Part shown: piece by piece, positions 1 through 11,300 of the stretch
Numbering within the stretch: the first letter of the stretch is position 1
Layout: every line of letters starts with the position of its first letter
Assembly: GCA_017506865.1 (NCBI GenBank)
Contig: JAFCMP010000173.1
Span: forward strand, 1-64,000
Length of the DNA stretch: 64,000 nucleotides
Direction of reading: 5' to 3'
DNA from: Tribonema minus
Lineage: Eukaryota > Sar > Xanthophyceae > Tribonematales > Tribonemataceae
Notes under the pieces: model-generated
Told to the model about the DNA's origin: nothing
Database searches by the model: none
The model's input: only the letters and a program-made list of their open reading frames with translations
Program-made: the position numbers and the translations under genes

Positions 1-324
1 CGAACAGCAGATTGCCCTTGACCATCGCAGATGTCGCGGCGTCCGTTTGGTACTCAAGTTTCTTTGGTGACCAAGGCCCAAAGGCACACCAGCCCAGAAT
101 TCTGGCGGGGGTAGAGCATTGTGCTACTGCCCGCCCGCCTGCAAACACAAATGCAGGATGTACACTGCTTCTACCCTGTGTCTGCTGCTTGTGCATGAGG
201 GACTGGTGAAGTGTACTGCTGCAGCAGTCCCGCACACCGTGACGAACACCCCCCGTGTCCCCACCCCCGTATCCCCCTTTTCCCTCCCCCCCCCCCCCCG
301 GCTGCATGACCTCCATACTGCCCC

Positions 325-1198
325 TCATGCCATTGTGGCATCCCCCTCCTCGTCGACCCCCTCCTCGTCACCACCGCCCTCCCCGTCATCGACGCCCCCC
401 CCCCCCCCCCCCCCCTCGCCGCCCTCGTCGTCGTCGCTGCCCTCCTCGCCATCCTCCTCCTCCGAGTCGTCGTCTTCCTCGTCGCCGTCCTCCTCATCGT
501 CGTCTTCCTCGTCGCTTTCCTCCTCTTCGGTGTCCTCCTCCTCTTCTTGATCCGCCAGGACATACCCCGGGATGATGTCAGCAACGCCGCACGTGGCAAA
601 GACGCCGCGCATGCCGAGCTCTAGGTTGGCACGCGCATTGGTGTCGCGGTCGATGACAGCAACCCCCCCCTCCGCCGCCTGAGCGAGGGCGCAGTTCTCG
701 TTCCGGCAGGGACCCTGTTTCTGTGCCCAAACTCATCGCCGCCGCCCCGCGTGGGCTGTCCACACACCAGGCACGAGGCGGAACTATATGGCTGTGGTGT
801 CATCAATGTCGGACACCGGCATGCCAGCTGCGCCACCAATTTCTGGATGGGAATGGCGGCGCGGCCGCCAGCGGGGAAGCGCACGCATGCGCCGAAGAAG
901 ATGATGCGACAGGGCCTCCTGTGCGTATCCCGCCACCTCCTGTGCCTGCGCTTGTGGCGTGGATACTCGCGGCCGCGAGACCGCACACGCTTCCATCCCG
1001 GCGGCCTGTGCTGCCGCCGAAATGGGGCCAGCTTTTCTGCCATCTTGGCATGGCGGCCTGCTGCGCACGGACGCGGCTGAACCTCTCATGCCGTCGTGCT
1101 GGGTGCAGCAGCTCTCCCCACATGGAATTTGCATGGTGCCCCCAAGTGGTGCAGTAGGCGCGCAGCACCTGCAATGATGCAGCCACCAGGACGGGCAC
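325..1198 (-). pseudogene. Decayed Fanzor (eukaryotic TnpB-like nuclease) copy
   Basis: The minus strand carries Fanzor-like segments spread over three reading frames. Around 1040-1170 a helical stretch contains MWGELLHPARRHERF, like the region upstream of the RuvC core. Around 755-920 a RuvC-like strand (RIIFFGACVRF) is followed by PIQKLVAQL and the first half of a zinc ribbon (SASCLVCGQ). Around 585-710 comes the second half (CRNENC) with the RuvC-III-like DRDTNARANL. The frames are offset, so the copy is frameshifted. At the place where families of this type carry a Glu just before the [YF]xTSxxC turn, the sequence reads TPQPYSSASC, so the catalytic Glu appears lost. Downstream the frame runs into an Asp/Glu/Gly-rich low-complexity tail (325-555) over C-rich tracts. 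It sits upstream of the BRR2 exons and may lie in a large BRR2 intron. The Fanzor assignment rests on motif order recognised by eye; an unrelated Zn-ribbon protein is less likely. Confidence 0.55.
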
Positions 1199-1812
1199 CG
1201 TGTGTACACAGAGCGGAATGAGTGGGGGCTACCACTACAGTGGGGCAGGGGAGAGTCACGTGAGGGCCCACCGCGTCAGATTGTAGAGGACATACTATGT
1301 ACCATTACGGAAGCCCCAAGGCTTCTTCTCCCACTGTCAAAGCTCTGCGCAGCAAATCACAATCATTGGCTCTACGCAACATTCATACTTCCTCCGTTTC
1401 ACTTTATTAGGCTGTACTTTGCACAGAATATTTGACTTAGGGCGCGCACATCCCTTATGTAAGCAACAGACAAATTCAAGGGCTTTCACATGCAACCATC
1501 AGTTTCGAAATCGGTCCACATAACAGGAAGTTATCACTCTGCAACTACGGGGGGGGGGGGGGGGGGGGGTATAGCAAGTGCCGTGCATCATGTACACTGG
1601 TATGTTGCGCCAGCAGTACTCTGAAGTTCGTTCAATGTACTGCAGTATCTGCTGCACTTTTGTGCTTCACTCAAACAATTCAAAAAAAGTAATGTACAGC
1701 TGGCGGGCTAACCCTTCTATAGTCACTTTTATGTGATTATGCTTACCCAATTCTCCTTGCCATCTCCCTTTGTACCTCTGACAGTCACACTGCAAGCACA
1801 CAAACCTTCCAG
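1199..1812. other. Non-coding stretch with a 21-base G tract
   Basis: No supported exon was seen between the Fanzor remnant and the first BRR2 exon. A run of 21 G lies at 1549-1569, the longest homopolymer in the window and a possible assembly weak point. The stretch ends in the splice acceptor at 1811-1812. It is either part of a BRR2 intron or disrupted flank. Confidence 0.5.
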
Positions 1813-3706
1813 TGGACCTTCGCCAGGATGCCAAGATGGTGGTCCTGGATGCACCGCGTCTACTGTCAACAGTGGTGGACGTCATCAGCTCCATGGGCTG
1901 GCTCAAGCCTGCTCTTGAGGCCATGGAGCTGACACAGATGATTGTGCAAGCATGCTGGGGCAGGGATTCATACCTCAGACAGGTAGGTGCGTGTGGTGGG
2001 TGAAGCCGTGTCATGTATGCATGAGTACGTATCAGTAGCTTAAACCTTTATGAAATGTTGTGCTTGCTGTGTACTCATGATTTGCAGTTGTAAGGCCCTG
2101 TGCACTTCATTTAGCTACTTGATTGCAAATGCTCTCATGTGTGCGCGTCGGCGTGAGCAAGCCTACTGGTCAGGTCTGTTCGTGCGCCTATGAATGGATG
2201 TCAGTGTGGTGTGGAATGCGCGCAGGTTTACTCTATGGGCATGACACACAGGTTAGACATGCATCAGACAGGCGCAGCACACTCGCATGGATACATGAGT
2301 GTTCAACCTGCTCCCCTCGCTTCATCATTATGTGCGCTGTTTTGTGTGCCATAGGTGCCCCACCTGGATGATGACCCCATATCAGCACTGGCAGAAGCTG
2401 GTGTGGAGACACCGCTGGACATCCTGTCAATGGAGGATGAGGACCGTGAGAAGATCATTCAGGTGCTTGCATGCACTGGTTGAGCATCATGTGTAAGCGG
2501 GTGCTTCTTGTACTCTTTGTGTAGTACAAAACTCACATAAAATAAACATCGCAACTTGGCCTGCAGCCATGATGGCTATGGTCGATGACCACGAGTCATC
2601 CAAGCGCGAGCCAGGCATGTGAGGTGCCGGCACGTCTGTGAAAAACCTGCTTGCCATGAGTAAGAAGAGCACGTGCTATGCAGCAACAGGAGCAGCAACA
2701 GCGTCATCGCCCTGTCACAGGAGTCGAGCCAGCAGGTGCCCTTTCACAGGAGTCGAGCCAGCAGGTCAAGCCAAATGCAGCTCAACACAAGCGCATGAGC
2801 AATGATTCTGACTGAATTCATTTTGACATGTCACCCACAGGTCACCTCGCGTCAGATGGCGGACATTGCACGCTTCTGCAATGCATACCCCAACATTGAG
2901 GTCAACTACGAGATTGAAGATGAGGATGAGATCTCTGCGGGCGAAGCTGTCACCATGGTGGCCACATTGCAGCGGGAGGAGGACGAGGACGATGAGACCA
3001 AGGATGCCACCACTGATGTGAGTGCTCGCCATACTCAAGTACATGGGTGGTTGTTCTGCACCATGCGTGTGCAAGACCGTGCAACGCCTGTGTAATGACT
3101 GCTGGCTGTGGCGTAGGATGCTTGCCACCATCAGAAGTTTTGCAGCGTTGACTGGTGGACAAGAAGTTGCCCATGAACTATTGCGTGAAATTAACATGAC
3201 TGAACTCATCATGCTGCCATTGATTGGAATAACTTTTCTTGCAAATGCTGCAGTGGTGTGCTTGTCGTCAAAGGTCTCATTGTTTCTGCGATGCCCATGC
3301 TGGTGTTGCATAGGTACACCGGCTCTGTGCGCTGCTCCGTAGCTGCTGCTTGCTTGTCAGTTGCAGCAAGGTATTGTCTGCGCAGCCGCTCATGTTGGCG
3401 ACAATCCCTTGTATGTCTGCTTGCCAATTCTTACAGAAGAGCAGGGTGGTGGTCAACGCGCCTCTTTTCCCTGGCACCAAAACGGAGGGCTGGTGGTTAG
3501 TGGTGGGGGACCCAGCCACCAACGCACTGCTGGCCATCAAGAGGGTCAACCTGGGCTCCAAGGCCAATGTCAAGCTGGATTTCGCGGCTCCCGATACTCC
3601 AGGAAAGCACAAGTTTGTGCTGAACCTCATGTGCGACAGCTACATGGGCTGCGACCAAGAGTACGAGTTTGAGATCAACGTGGGGGAAGCTGCAGAGGAG
3701 GAATAG
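1813..3706 (+). CDS. BRR2: U5 snRNP RNA helicase BRR2, C-terminal exons (5' part outside or missing)
   Basis: BRR2 is the Ski2-like ATPase that unwinds U4/U6 snRNA during spliceosome activation. Four exons join in phase: 1813-1982, 2355-2462, 2841-3017 and 3437-3706 (stop TAG). They encode about 241 residues that match the end of the second Sec63 unit. Landmarks are WLKPALEAMELTQM, ARFCNAYPNIEVNYE, EGWWLVVGD, LLAIKRVNL, VKLDF and YMGCDQEYEFEINV, followed by an acidic tail. These follow plant and animal BRR2 closely, including the GCDQEY signature of the C-terminal immunoglobulin-like domain. The two helicase cassettes (about 1,900 residues) are not in the window. The first exon opens with a two-base partial codon after an AG acceptor, so coding sequence must exist upstream. 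No matching exon was found in positions 1-1812, so either a large intron (containing the Fanzor remnant) precedes it or the gene is truncated here. Confidence 0.93.
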
Positions 3707-5384
3707 GAGCAGCTGCCTTGGCGACATGAGCGGCAGTAGGGGCCGCAGCAGCAGCAGATGTGTTGTGATACTGCCACAGGACATAGACAGACAGCAGGAG
3801 CAGCTACACACTTTGCACAATACAGGCACATGCATTTTTTGTGTGGAGCTTTCACAGGCTTCAATTGCTTCATCTTTGCAATCATTGCCGCTTACTTGGG
3901 TGCAGGACTCCTGTTCCATGCAAGCAATTTCTCATTCTCGCTTCAAAAGTGCAAAAAGCCCAGATGGTGGACGTCCAGCTTGCTACCAGAATCTTAGATC
4001 ACTTCCATATGTGCATCTCGTGACCTTGAAAGTGTCTGCACCAATGATTTTGTGCTGTGGCGTACACTGCTTGCAGGAACTACTTGGTAATTAATGCATC
4101 CACCAGAACATGTTCCAACAGTTTTCAAGTCTGACAGAGCATCGTGGTGGCAAAAACTCTCAAGATTACATCCTTTCCTGTTGCCGGTTTAGCCTTGATG
4201 GCACTGACATGAAGGCCCCTCCCTTCCCCCTATGAAGAGGGGGGTGCCAGGGGACAACCATGCAAGAGGAAACAGGGTTGTCAATGACGCAATGACGTGA
4301 CATTACGTCAGAAAGCAAGCAAGTAAGTTGCTGCAAGTTCTGAAGTACGGCAGATGATGGCAAACTTCAAGTTGAGCTTGGACATACTTCAACACCAGTT
4401 CATGTTGATGCTGGTCGAAAGCATTTTATGACTATAAGATGCAGGAAAAGCGACACTGCATGCAATGCACAATGCATTTATGTACAATGCGCTTAGCAGT
4501 TGCTGTAACTGTGCATAGGAACACTTTAGATGCGGTCGCGTTTGATAGTTCAGCGTCACGCAGGAGGTCTATGCACCTTTGTAGGAAGAGCATCATCGTT
4601 GCAGATCTTGAAAGCTTTGAATGCTTTCTGCAAGTACATATGTCATGATACACATGGCAGAATCCAGGGGGGGGGGCCACATGGAGGAGGACGTAGGGGA
4701 GGACCCCGAGGTGCCATTTGGCGGCGGCGGCGTTTGAGTGGTTGTCGTTGCGACACTTTCAGACTGTCATACGACATGTAGATTCCTTACAGCTAGATGC
4801 CAATCATCTGGGCTTTTTCGCGCCCTGAGCGAGAATCAATAAAAGTACATATGAAGCATATCTGCAAGCCACCTCAGCGAGTGCACAGCCCACCTCGAGA
4901 GAGAGTTCTTGCACAGAACTTCGTCCCCACCACTTCTCCACTCTAGCAGCAGCTACAGTCATGGTGTACGCATGCCATACTGATTTCATGCCATCGGCAG
5001 AAAAATGAGTGTAGCAAGCGCACGCTGTAGCAGGAAAACACACGCAAGAACACAAGAAGAACTGTTAGCCCCTAGAAGTTGACAAAGTGTTGAAGTCAAA
5101 TTTCAACTTAAGTCACTTGAAGTTGGCCGTAGCCGTAAACGCCGCAAGTAAGTCTTGCAGAGTGACGGATGTAGTTACGCGCAAGTAACTACCTCGATGT
5201 GCCGCAATTAACAACCCTGAGAGGAACGCCAACCACTGGGCACATGCAAATGCAAGCTCAGCCAATCGTATCAGAAATCAGTTAATCACATGCAACAGCA
5301 ACGAGCACACCCATGACATCAGCTTGAAGAACACGTCAACAAAAGATCTCATTTGCCAGTTTATTCAAAAGCGAGCGAGCAGCA
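3707..5384. other. Convergent intergenic region with a dispersed repeat
   Basis: This lies between the stop codons of BRR2 (+) and the DDT-PWWP gene (-), and should hold both 3' UTRs. No coding exon is supported. It contains one copy of the repeat at 4711-4850 (listed separately) and a short G run near 4667-4676. Confidence 0.6.
4711..4850 (+). repeat. Dispersed repeat, copy 1
   Basis: This stretch reappears as reverse complement at 40203-40351. Shared landmarks in order are a GGCGGCGGCGTTTGAGTGG-like block, GTTGTCGTTG with CACTTTCAGACTGTC, ACATGTAGATTCC, and GGGCTTTTTCGCGCCCTGAGC ending in an A/T-rich ATAAAAGTACA. Both copies lie in convergent intergenic DNA. It has no coding potential, so it is probably a non-autonomous mobile element or part of one. 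Confidence 0.7.
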
Positions 5385-8300
5385 CTACACATCCCTCACA
5401 ACTCGTGCAGGAGGTGACCCATGAGGCGATGAGACAGGTCCCGCACGCGCCTGCTGCTGCTGCTGCTGCTGCTGCACCTGTATCTGCGCGTCAGCCTGCT
5501 GTTGCTCTGCGCGCTGAGGCTGAGGCTGCATCTGTTGCTCATCATGGTGCTGGTGCACCTGAAGTGCGTGCTGCTGTTCTGCGTCTGAGTCGCTGTGGTC
5601 CTCTTGATCATCAGCGTCCACCTGCTTGCGTGGTGCGACAGTGTCGCCCGCAACTGCACTGCTCGGATCAGCGTCTGTCAGTTGCAGCCCCTGCCAGTAA
5701 CCGCTCTCAACAGCTTCTTTCGCAGCCTCAGACATCTTCCGTTTACGACCAGACTGACGCGGCTCCACTTGGTTTCCAGCACTGGGCGGTGGTTTGACAG
5801 CAACAGCCTTGGGTGGTCGTGGTGCCTTGGGTGCACTGGGCGAAGCGTGAGCCTTGACAAGAGGTTTTGACTTGGCAGCAGGCTTTGGCTTGGGCGATGC
5901 AGGCACTGCCGCATCAGACTTTGACTCAACAGCTGCGGCGGCAGCAGGCACTGATGCTGACTTGCACTTCTTGGCAGCAGATGGCTCAGAGGCAGCGCTG
6001 GCAGCGGCAGATTTGACCACGGTTGGCGATGCCCTAGCGGCTACGGGGGGCATGCTGCGGTCTCGCGGCGGCGGTCGCGTGTACACCTGTGACGCATCTG
6101 GCGCTGGCAGTGTGCCAGTGGCAACTGCAACGGCCGCTGCGGCGTGCTCTGCTACAGCCTGTGACGATGAACGTGTTGTGGGTCCAGCTGTGACGGTGGC
6201 TGGGACAGGCTCTATCCTGATAGGGCGGTTCTTGGGCGCATTGGGGTCATCGTCACCGTACCTCTGCGCAACAACCATACAAACAACGATCGTCACGTCA
6301 GAAACTCAGGTGCTGCATGATCGCCCAGATTTGTCACATGTTGCAAGTGCACAAAGGCTGGTCTTATGTGCGAGTTGTTGTCAATTAAATCCTAGCTCAG
6401 CTCATGAGCTGACCACCTCCATGTTGACACAGGGCGAAGGACATAATATGCTGATACAGTAGTGGCGTGCCATGTCCTCCACACAGTTGATGCAGAGCGC
6501 TCATGCATGAGCGTTTTTTGGGCAAGTCTGAGGTGCTGCAACAGCTGTTATGGTTCCAAGCGGTCATGCTGCAGTATGCAAAGGTATAGCACTGTGGCAA
6601 GACGGCAGGGCCAGCTGCAGCCAGACTGGAGAGACCAGTGTTGTGACCAACACCTCACCCCTGATACAAGAAGAAACAATGATATGAAACTTGCTAGCAG
6701 ACACTTCAACCCATGTTATCCCTCTCTGACCGCAAATGCCATTGCTTGTGCCGTGAATTCCTCGACATGCCGACACACCACATATGACTCTTAAGACATG
6801 ACATCACAAATATGAGGCAACACGAAATACTTTCATCTATTCTCATTGCATCATTGCATTGCACGGGCACTGCAGCCTGCGTGATGGCGCACCTGCTTGG
6901 CCACCATGAGAGCCTTCGTAGCCATGCGCACGGCTTGCGACAAGTTCCTGTTGAACCTGCTGGCGCGCGCCACCAGAGGGTCCTTGCTCCCTCCTATGAA
7001 TGGTCTCGAAAACCTGCCAGTCATACAACACAAACAGTGTTCTAAACGCACAGCTATTGACTAGGATCCTGGCAGCAGGCATACCTTCACAGCTGTACGC
7101 TCTCAGGTGTGCAGATTCAATTTACAGGTCTTCAAGACCGCACATGCATACATAGTGTTCAATGTCCACACAATCGCATGGTTAATAGCAAAGCAAGCAG
7201 GAAGAAAAGGCAGCATGCATTGTTAGCTAGTTGGTGCAAGTACAGCCTGCCTTGCGAAGGCACTCTGAGTTACATTAATAAGTGGCAGTCTGACTGCCTA
7301 CAGTATAAGCTTATAGAGCACTGGCTCATGTACATGTCTACTCCTCCACTGTTACAGTGCACATGTTACCTCCGCTAGCACTGCTGCGCAATGAGCGCAA
7401 GTTGTGGCTGCAAGTGCTTCACTTTCACAATTGGCCAAGCTTTGCATGTGTACCTTGAAGCAGTGAACAACACGAACACCCATTGTACAAGGCACCACAC
7501 AAGTACCTGTAGTTGACACGGTACTGGTCGTACTCTCCCATGAATGTCAGCAGAAGATGTCCGCTTTGCTCAAGTGCCTCAGCAAATGCCTGGTCCTCCG
7601 CACTGCACCAGCATCACAAAGACACGCAATGCGAGAGTCAGCATTAATGCCTCAGACATCAGCAAAATGCCATCAAGGACTCTCAGGGCATCTGTTAACC
7701 TTGTTCGGCCTTGTCGTGATACAAAGCATAAGCGTGCTTTTGTTCGTCACACAATGTTGAACTTGACAGAATTGTTAAATGCGTCACCGTGTTGAGACAA
7801 CGTCATAACATTCACAGCGCGAATGTGTGGACCCTGTCGGTGCTACGTGACATTCACAGCGCGAATGTGTGGTTCCTGTCGGTGCAAATCATGTACTGAA
7901 CTCATGTTGCTTACGTTTTATTTGATTGCAGGTGGGGCGACTGTTGGTGTTGTAAGGTACTTCAAAGTCGAACCAACAACACAGGACTGGCGCAGATCCA
8001 ACCACTGCAGAATAGGGTTCAGAGTTGAGCAGAACACTCTCGTTCAGGAAGGATGTGCAGACATACACAAATGAAAACCATGGCAGCTGCTCTTGCTCTC
8101 GCATAAAACACCACGTTGCTGAAGAAGACTTGCACACTGATGGCCATCACCAAACATTGTTTGCGCCTACATCACAACAGGTCCCATCCTTCGTGTCCAC
8201 TCACCGAACCACCAGAGCTGGCCACCAGGGGAAGCCACTGAGGCGAGACCAGACCACCTGCAAATTGCAAATACCACCAACACGCATTGCACGAAAGTAC

Positions 8301-11300
8301 GACTTGAAGTGTGTGAAAGTGGAGTTGTTAATATTGTGCATAACATGCACTCTCATACACATACACACCACATTGCTTGTGCGTGAATGATGGGGAAAAA
8401 TATGTTCAGTGAAGCATGGATGGCTGTGCAAACAAAGAGGTCAGCAAAATATTCACTAACGCATATCCATTGCTGTTTGTGCGACCAGGCCTGGGGGAGG
8501 CTGGCTACCTATAAGAGTGAAATATCATTATTGACTTGAGTATAGTGGCTGCATTCACAGTGAGTTTTCATGGAATTATGTGCTGCTTCCCACCTGCAAT
8601 GTGCAGATTCATGCAAGAACGATTTCAGATCAACAACGTTTTTTATGATGTGTTGCGTGCGTTGACACACAATGGCGCACGTGCAAGAAGGACGCGAGCT
8701 GGCTGAAGAAGGGGGGGGGGGGGGGGCGCAGCTTTGAGCACCAAAAATGGTTGTGGCTGCGCTTGTGAGCACTTCAGTAGCTCATCCCCTTGCTCAGAGA
8801 GCGCAGGGCTGTGAAAGACAACCTCTGTTAACGTGTTGGCGCATATGCAAGGTGTAGGCACTCATTGCAACAAGCAAGATTTTGGCAGGCACAAGTGATG
8901 CTGCAAGCACACTTGTTGGTATTCATTCAGCAGTAGTCCTTGAACCAAGGGGGTCTAGAAAAGAAAAGTGGGGACGCAACTCCCCGAAACGCATGGTCAG
9001 ACCATCCCTACAAAACACTTCTAGCACACGCGCGTGAGTTATACACCACTATTGCCTGCGCAACCTTAACAGATGTTGGAGACTGCTTATCTAGCGTTCT
9101 AACGCACCCGGCCGCACCTCATAAGGTAGCGTGTAAGACGAGCACGGCTCATTTGTTTACTGCTGCTTGGTCGGCAGACCCCCCCGAAGCCCTCCTGAAT
9201 GAGTGCTCTCGCCAACCGGGACCCCTAACCCGGCAATAACTTCAGAGCAGCCTCGTTGCTGCCATGCAAGGCCGCATACGAGAAATTGCCGGGTTGCACC
9301 CCTTAACGCGCGCGTAGTGCTGCAAAACATGGTTTTCGCAGTGCTAAATGAATACAAAAAAGTGTTTTTTATATCGTGATGCCACGCTTTTGTAGGCCTG
9401 AGTTGGCGCGCGTTTAGTACGGGGATTTTGGGAAGTTGCGACCCCACTTTTCTTTTCTAGACCCCCTTGCTTGAACTGTCATGGTACTTGAGAGTGCATA
9501 TTATCCTTGAATCCTTAGATTCTTGCTGTCTGGTCAAGTATGATGACTCATGACGGTCCATCACACGCATGAGTGAGAAGCGACATTATGCGGTAAGCAT
9601 GCCAACTTGAACTCACAAAGCCTGTACTCACCTCGCCGGTCGGTGTGCACCTCACGTTGAGTTTGCGATTGCTGGCTCCTGTGGATTCCACACTGCGTCC
9701 CTGTTGGTCCTGCAGTTGCAACTGTGTAGGCAGAGAGGTGCAGACCACGGATGATAACGATGTAAGCCACACTGCCACAGCACAAAAGAGCACTGACAAC
9801 CACCTAGCATTGATGGTTTTGTGTTGATGTGCCATGGCAACCAGCCTGTCAGCACTGACGCCTTACTTGACGTGAAGTGACTGGCATTGACAGGACAACA
9901 CAACAATGTCATCACAATCGCAACCAACCACAGTAGACATTTAAGGAAACCACACAGCACATCGGCGTGAATGTAGTGCATGGTAGCAGGGCAAACCTAT
10001 CATACTCCAAAATGTTCAACACGTTTGCTTCCCACAATTTGAGGCTGCTTCCACGGCTCTGCTCTCTCAATGCATCATGAAGGTATGCACGTTTAGCACA
10101 ATTGAGTGGAGCACTCATTGGCAATCAACACAGTCTGACCTGACTCAGTAGCCTCTCGGCCCTGGTGCTGAAGCAGTATATGGCAAATGCCACCTGCGGT
10201 AGCGTCCGCGCCTTGGTTGCCATTGACACCCATGCAGCCCTACAACACAGACCGTGGCGGCAGGTACAAACAATATTTGGTGAACTTCAAAGCATTTTTC
10301 AAGTGACAACACAGCGCCGAGGCCTTCATTTATAATGAAACAGAGTGACTTTACCAGCCATTGGCAGCAGTAAGAACATGCACGGAACATGGCTATGACA
10401 AGTGCGGCATTTTGTGATTGCCTTCCAGACGCACTGCCTCCTGTGTATCAAATTCCATATAGATTCCAAATGCACACGCTATGACGACCGCAATCGCTAG
10501 CACAGCTGTTACTGTGCAGTTGAACGTACTGATGCACCAACACGAGCGTCAAAGTCGGTGTAACACGTGTGCTGTGATCTGCTTGTTGCAACTCTACCTT
10601 TCGGTCTGTTGTGCAGACAGAGCTCCTTGCAGGTCCTGCTTGAGCGAGCCAAGTGCTATGGAGTCCCGCTGCTGGTCCCAGTCAAAGTTTAGTGCATGCG
10701 TGTCTTGCGCATCACCAGCTCCGTCTTCTCCGCCATCAGCATCAGCTGTGTCATCATCACCTGCCTCATCCTCGCCATCTGCCATGCCATTGTCGCCTAA
10801 GCAATGTGTCGTCAATACCAGGACAACAAACAGATAGAGCGCATTTGATGGGCAGCAGGCACTAACAAAGCACACATGACAGCAGGTTGAGACCAGCATG
10901 GAGCTGATAGAACAAGTATCTCAATATATAGGGGCGATGTGTAAAAGTGTGCGTGTAGGAATATAATTATCACTGTAGAGCAACTTAACCATGGAATACG
11001 GCTGCTTTCAGCAGACATATGAAGCATAGCACAAGCATATATGTAGATACTTAGGTTTGTGGAGTTGTCTCCCCCTGCCCAGCATCACTCCCTCACTGTG
11101 CTTCACGTGCTTTTTGAGAGCCGCATTTTAGCTGCCATTAAGCGGCAGCAGGACAATGACATGTTTGTTCAAAGCAAACGCAAACTGCCGTCACTACATC
11201 AACTTCAACATATGCAAAAACACATTCAAATGATACCACCCCCACCAACAGGTATCCCCACACAAGCGACACACACAGTACTGACTTGTCTGGTCTTGGC

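Noticed and set aside
119-550. Ser/Pro-rich plus-strand open frame
   Set aside because: It is the reverse of the acidic tract behind the Fanzor remnant and reflects simple C/T-rich DNA.
11260-11285. Cys-rich end YCVCRLCGDTC as a PHD-type finger in the DDT protein
   Set aside because: The matching donor at 11286 leaves it in the intron, and the downstream exon only fits in phase with that donor.
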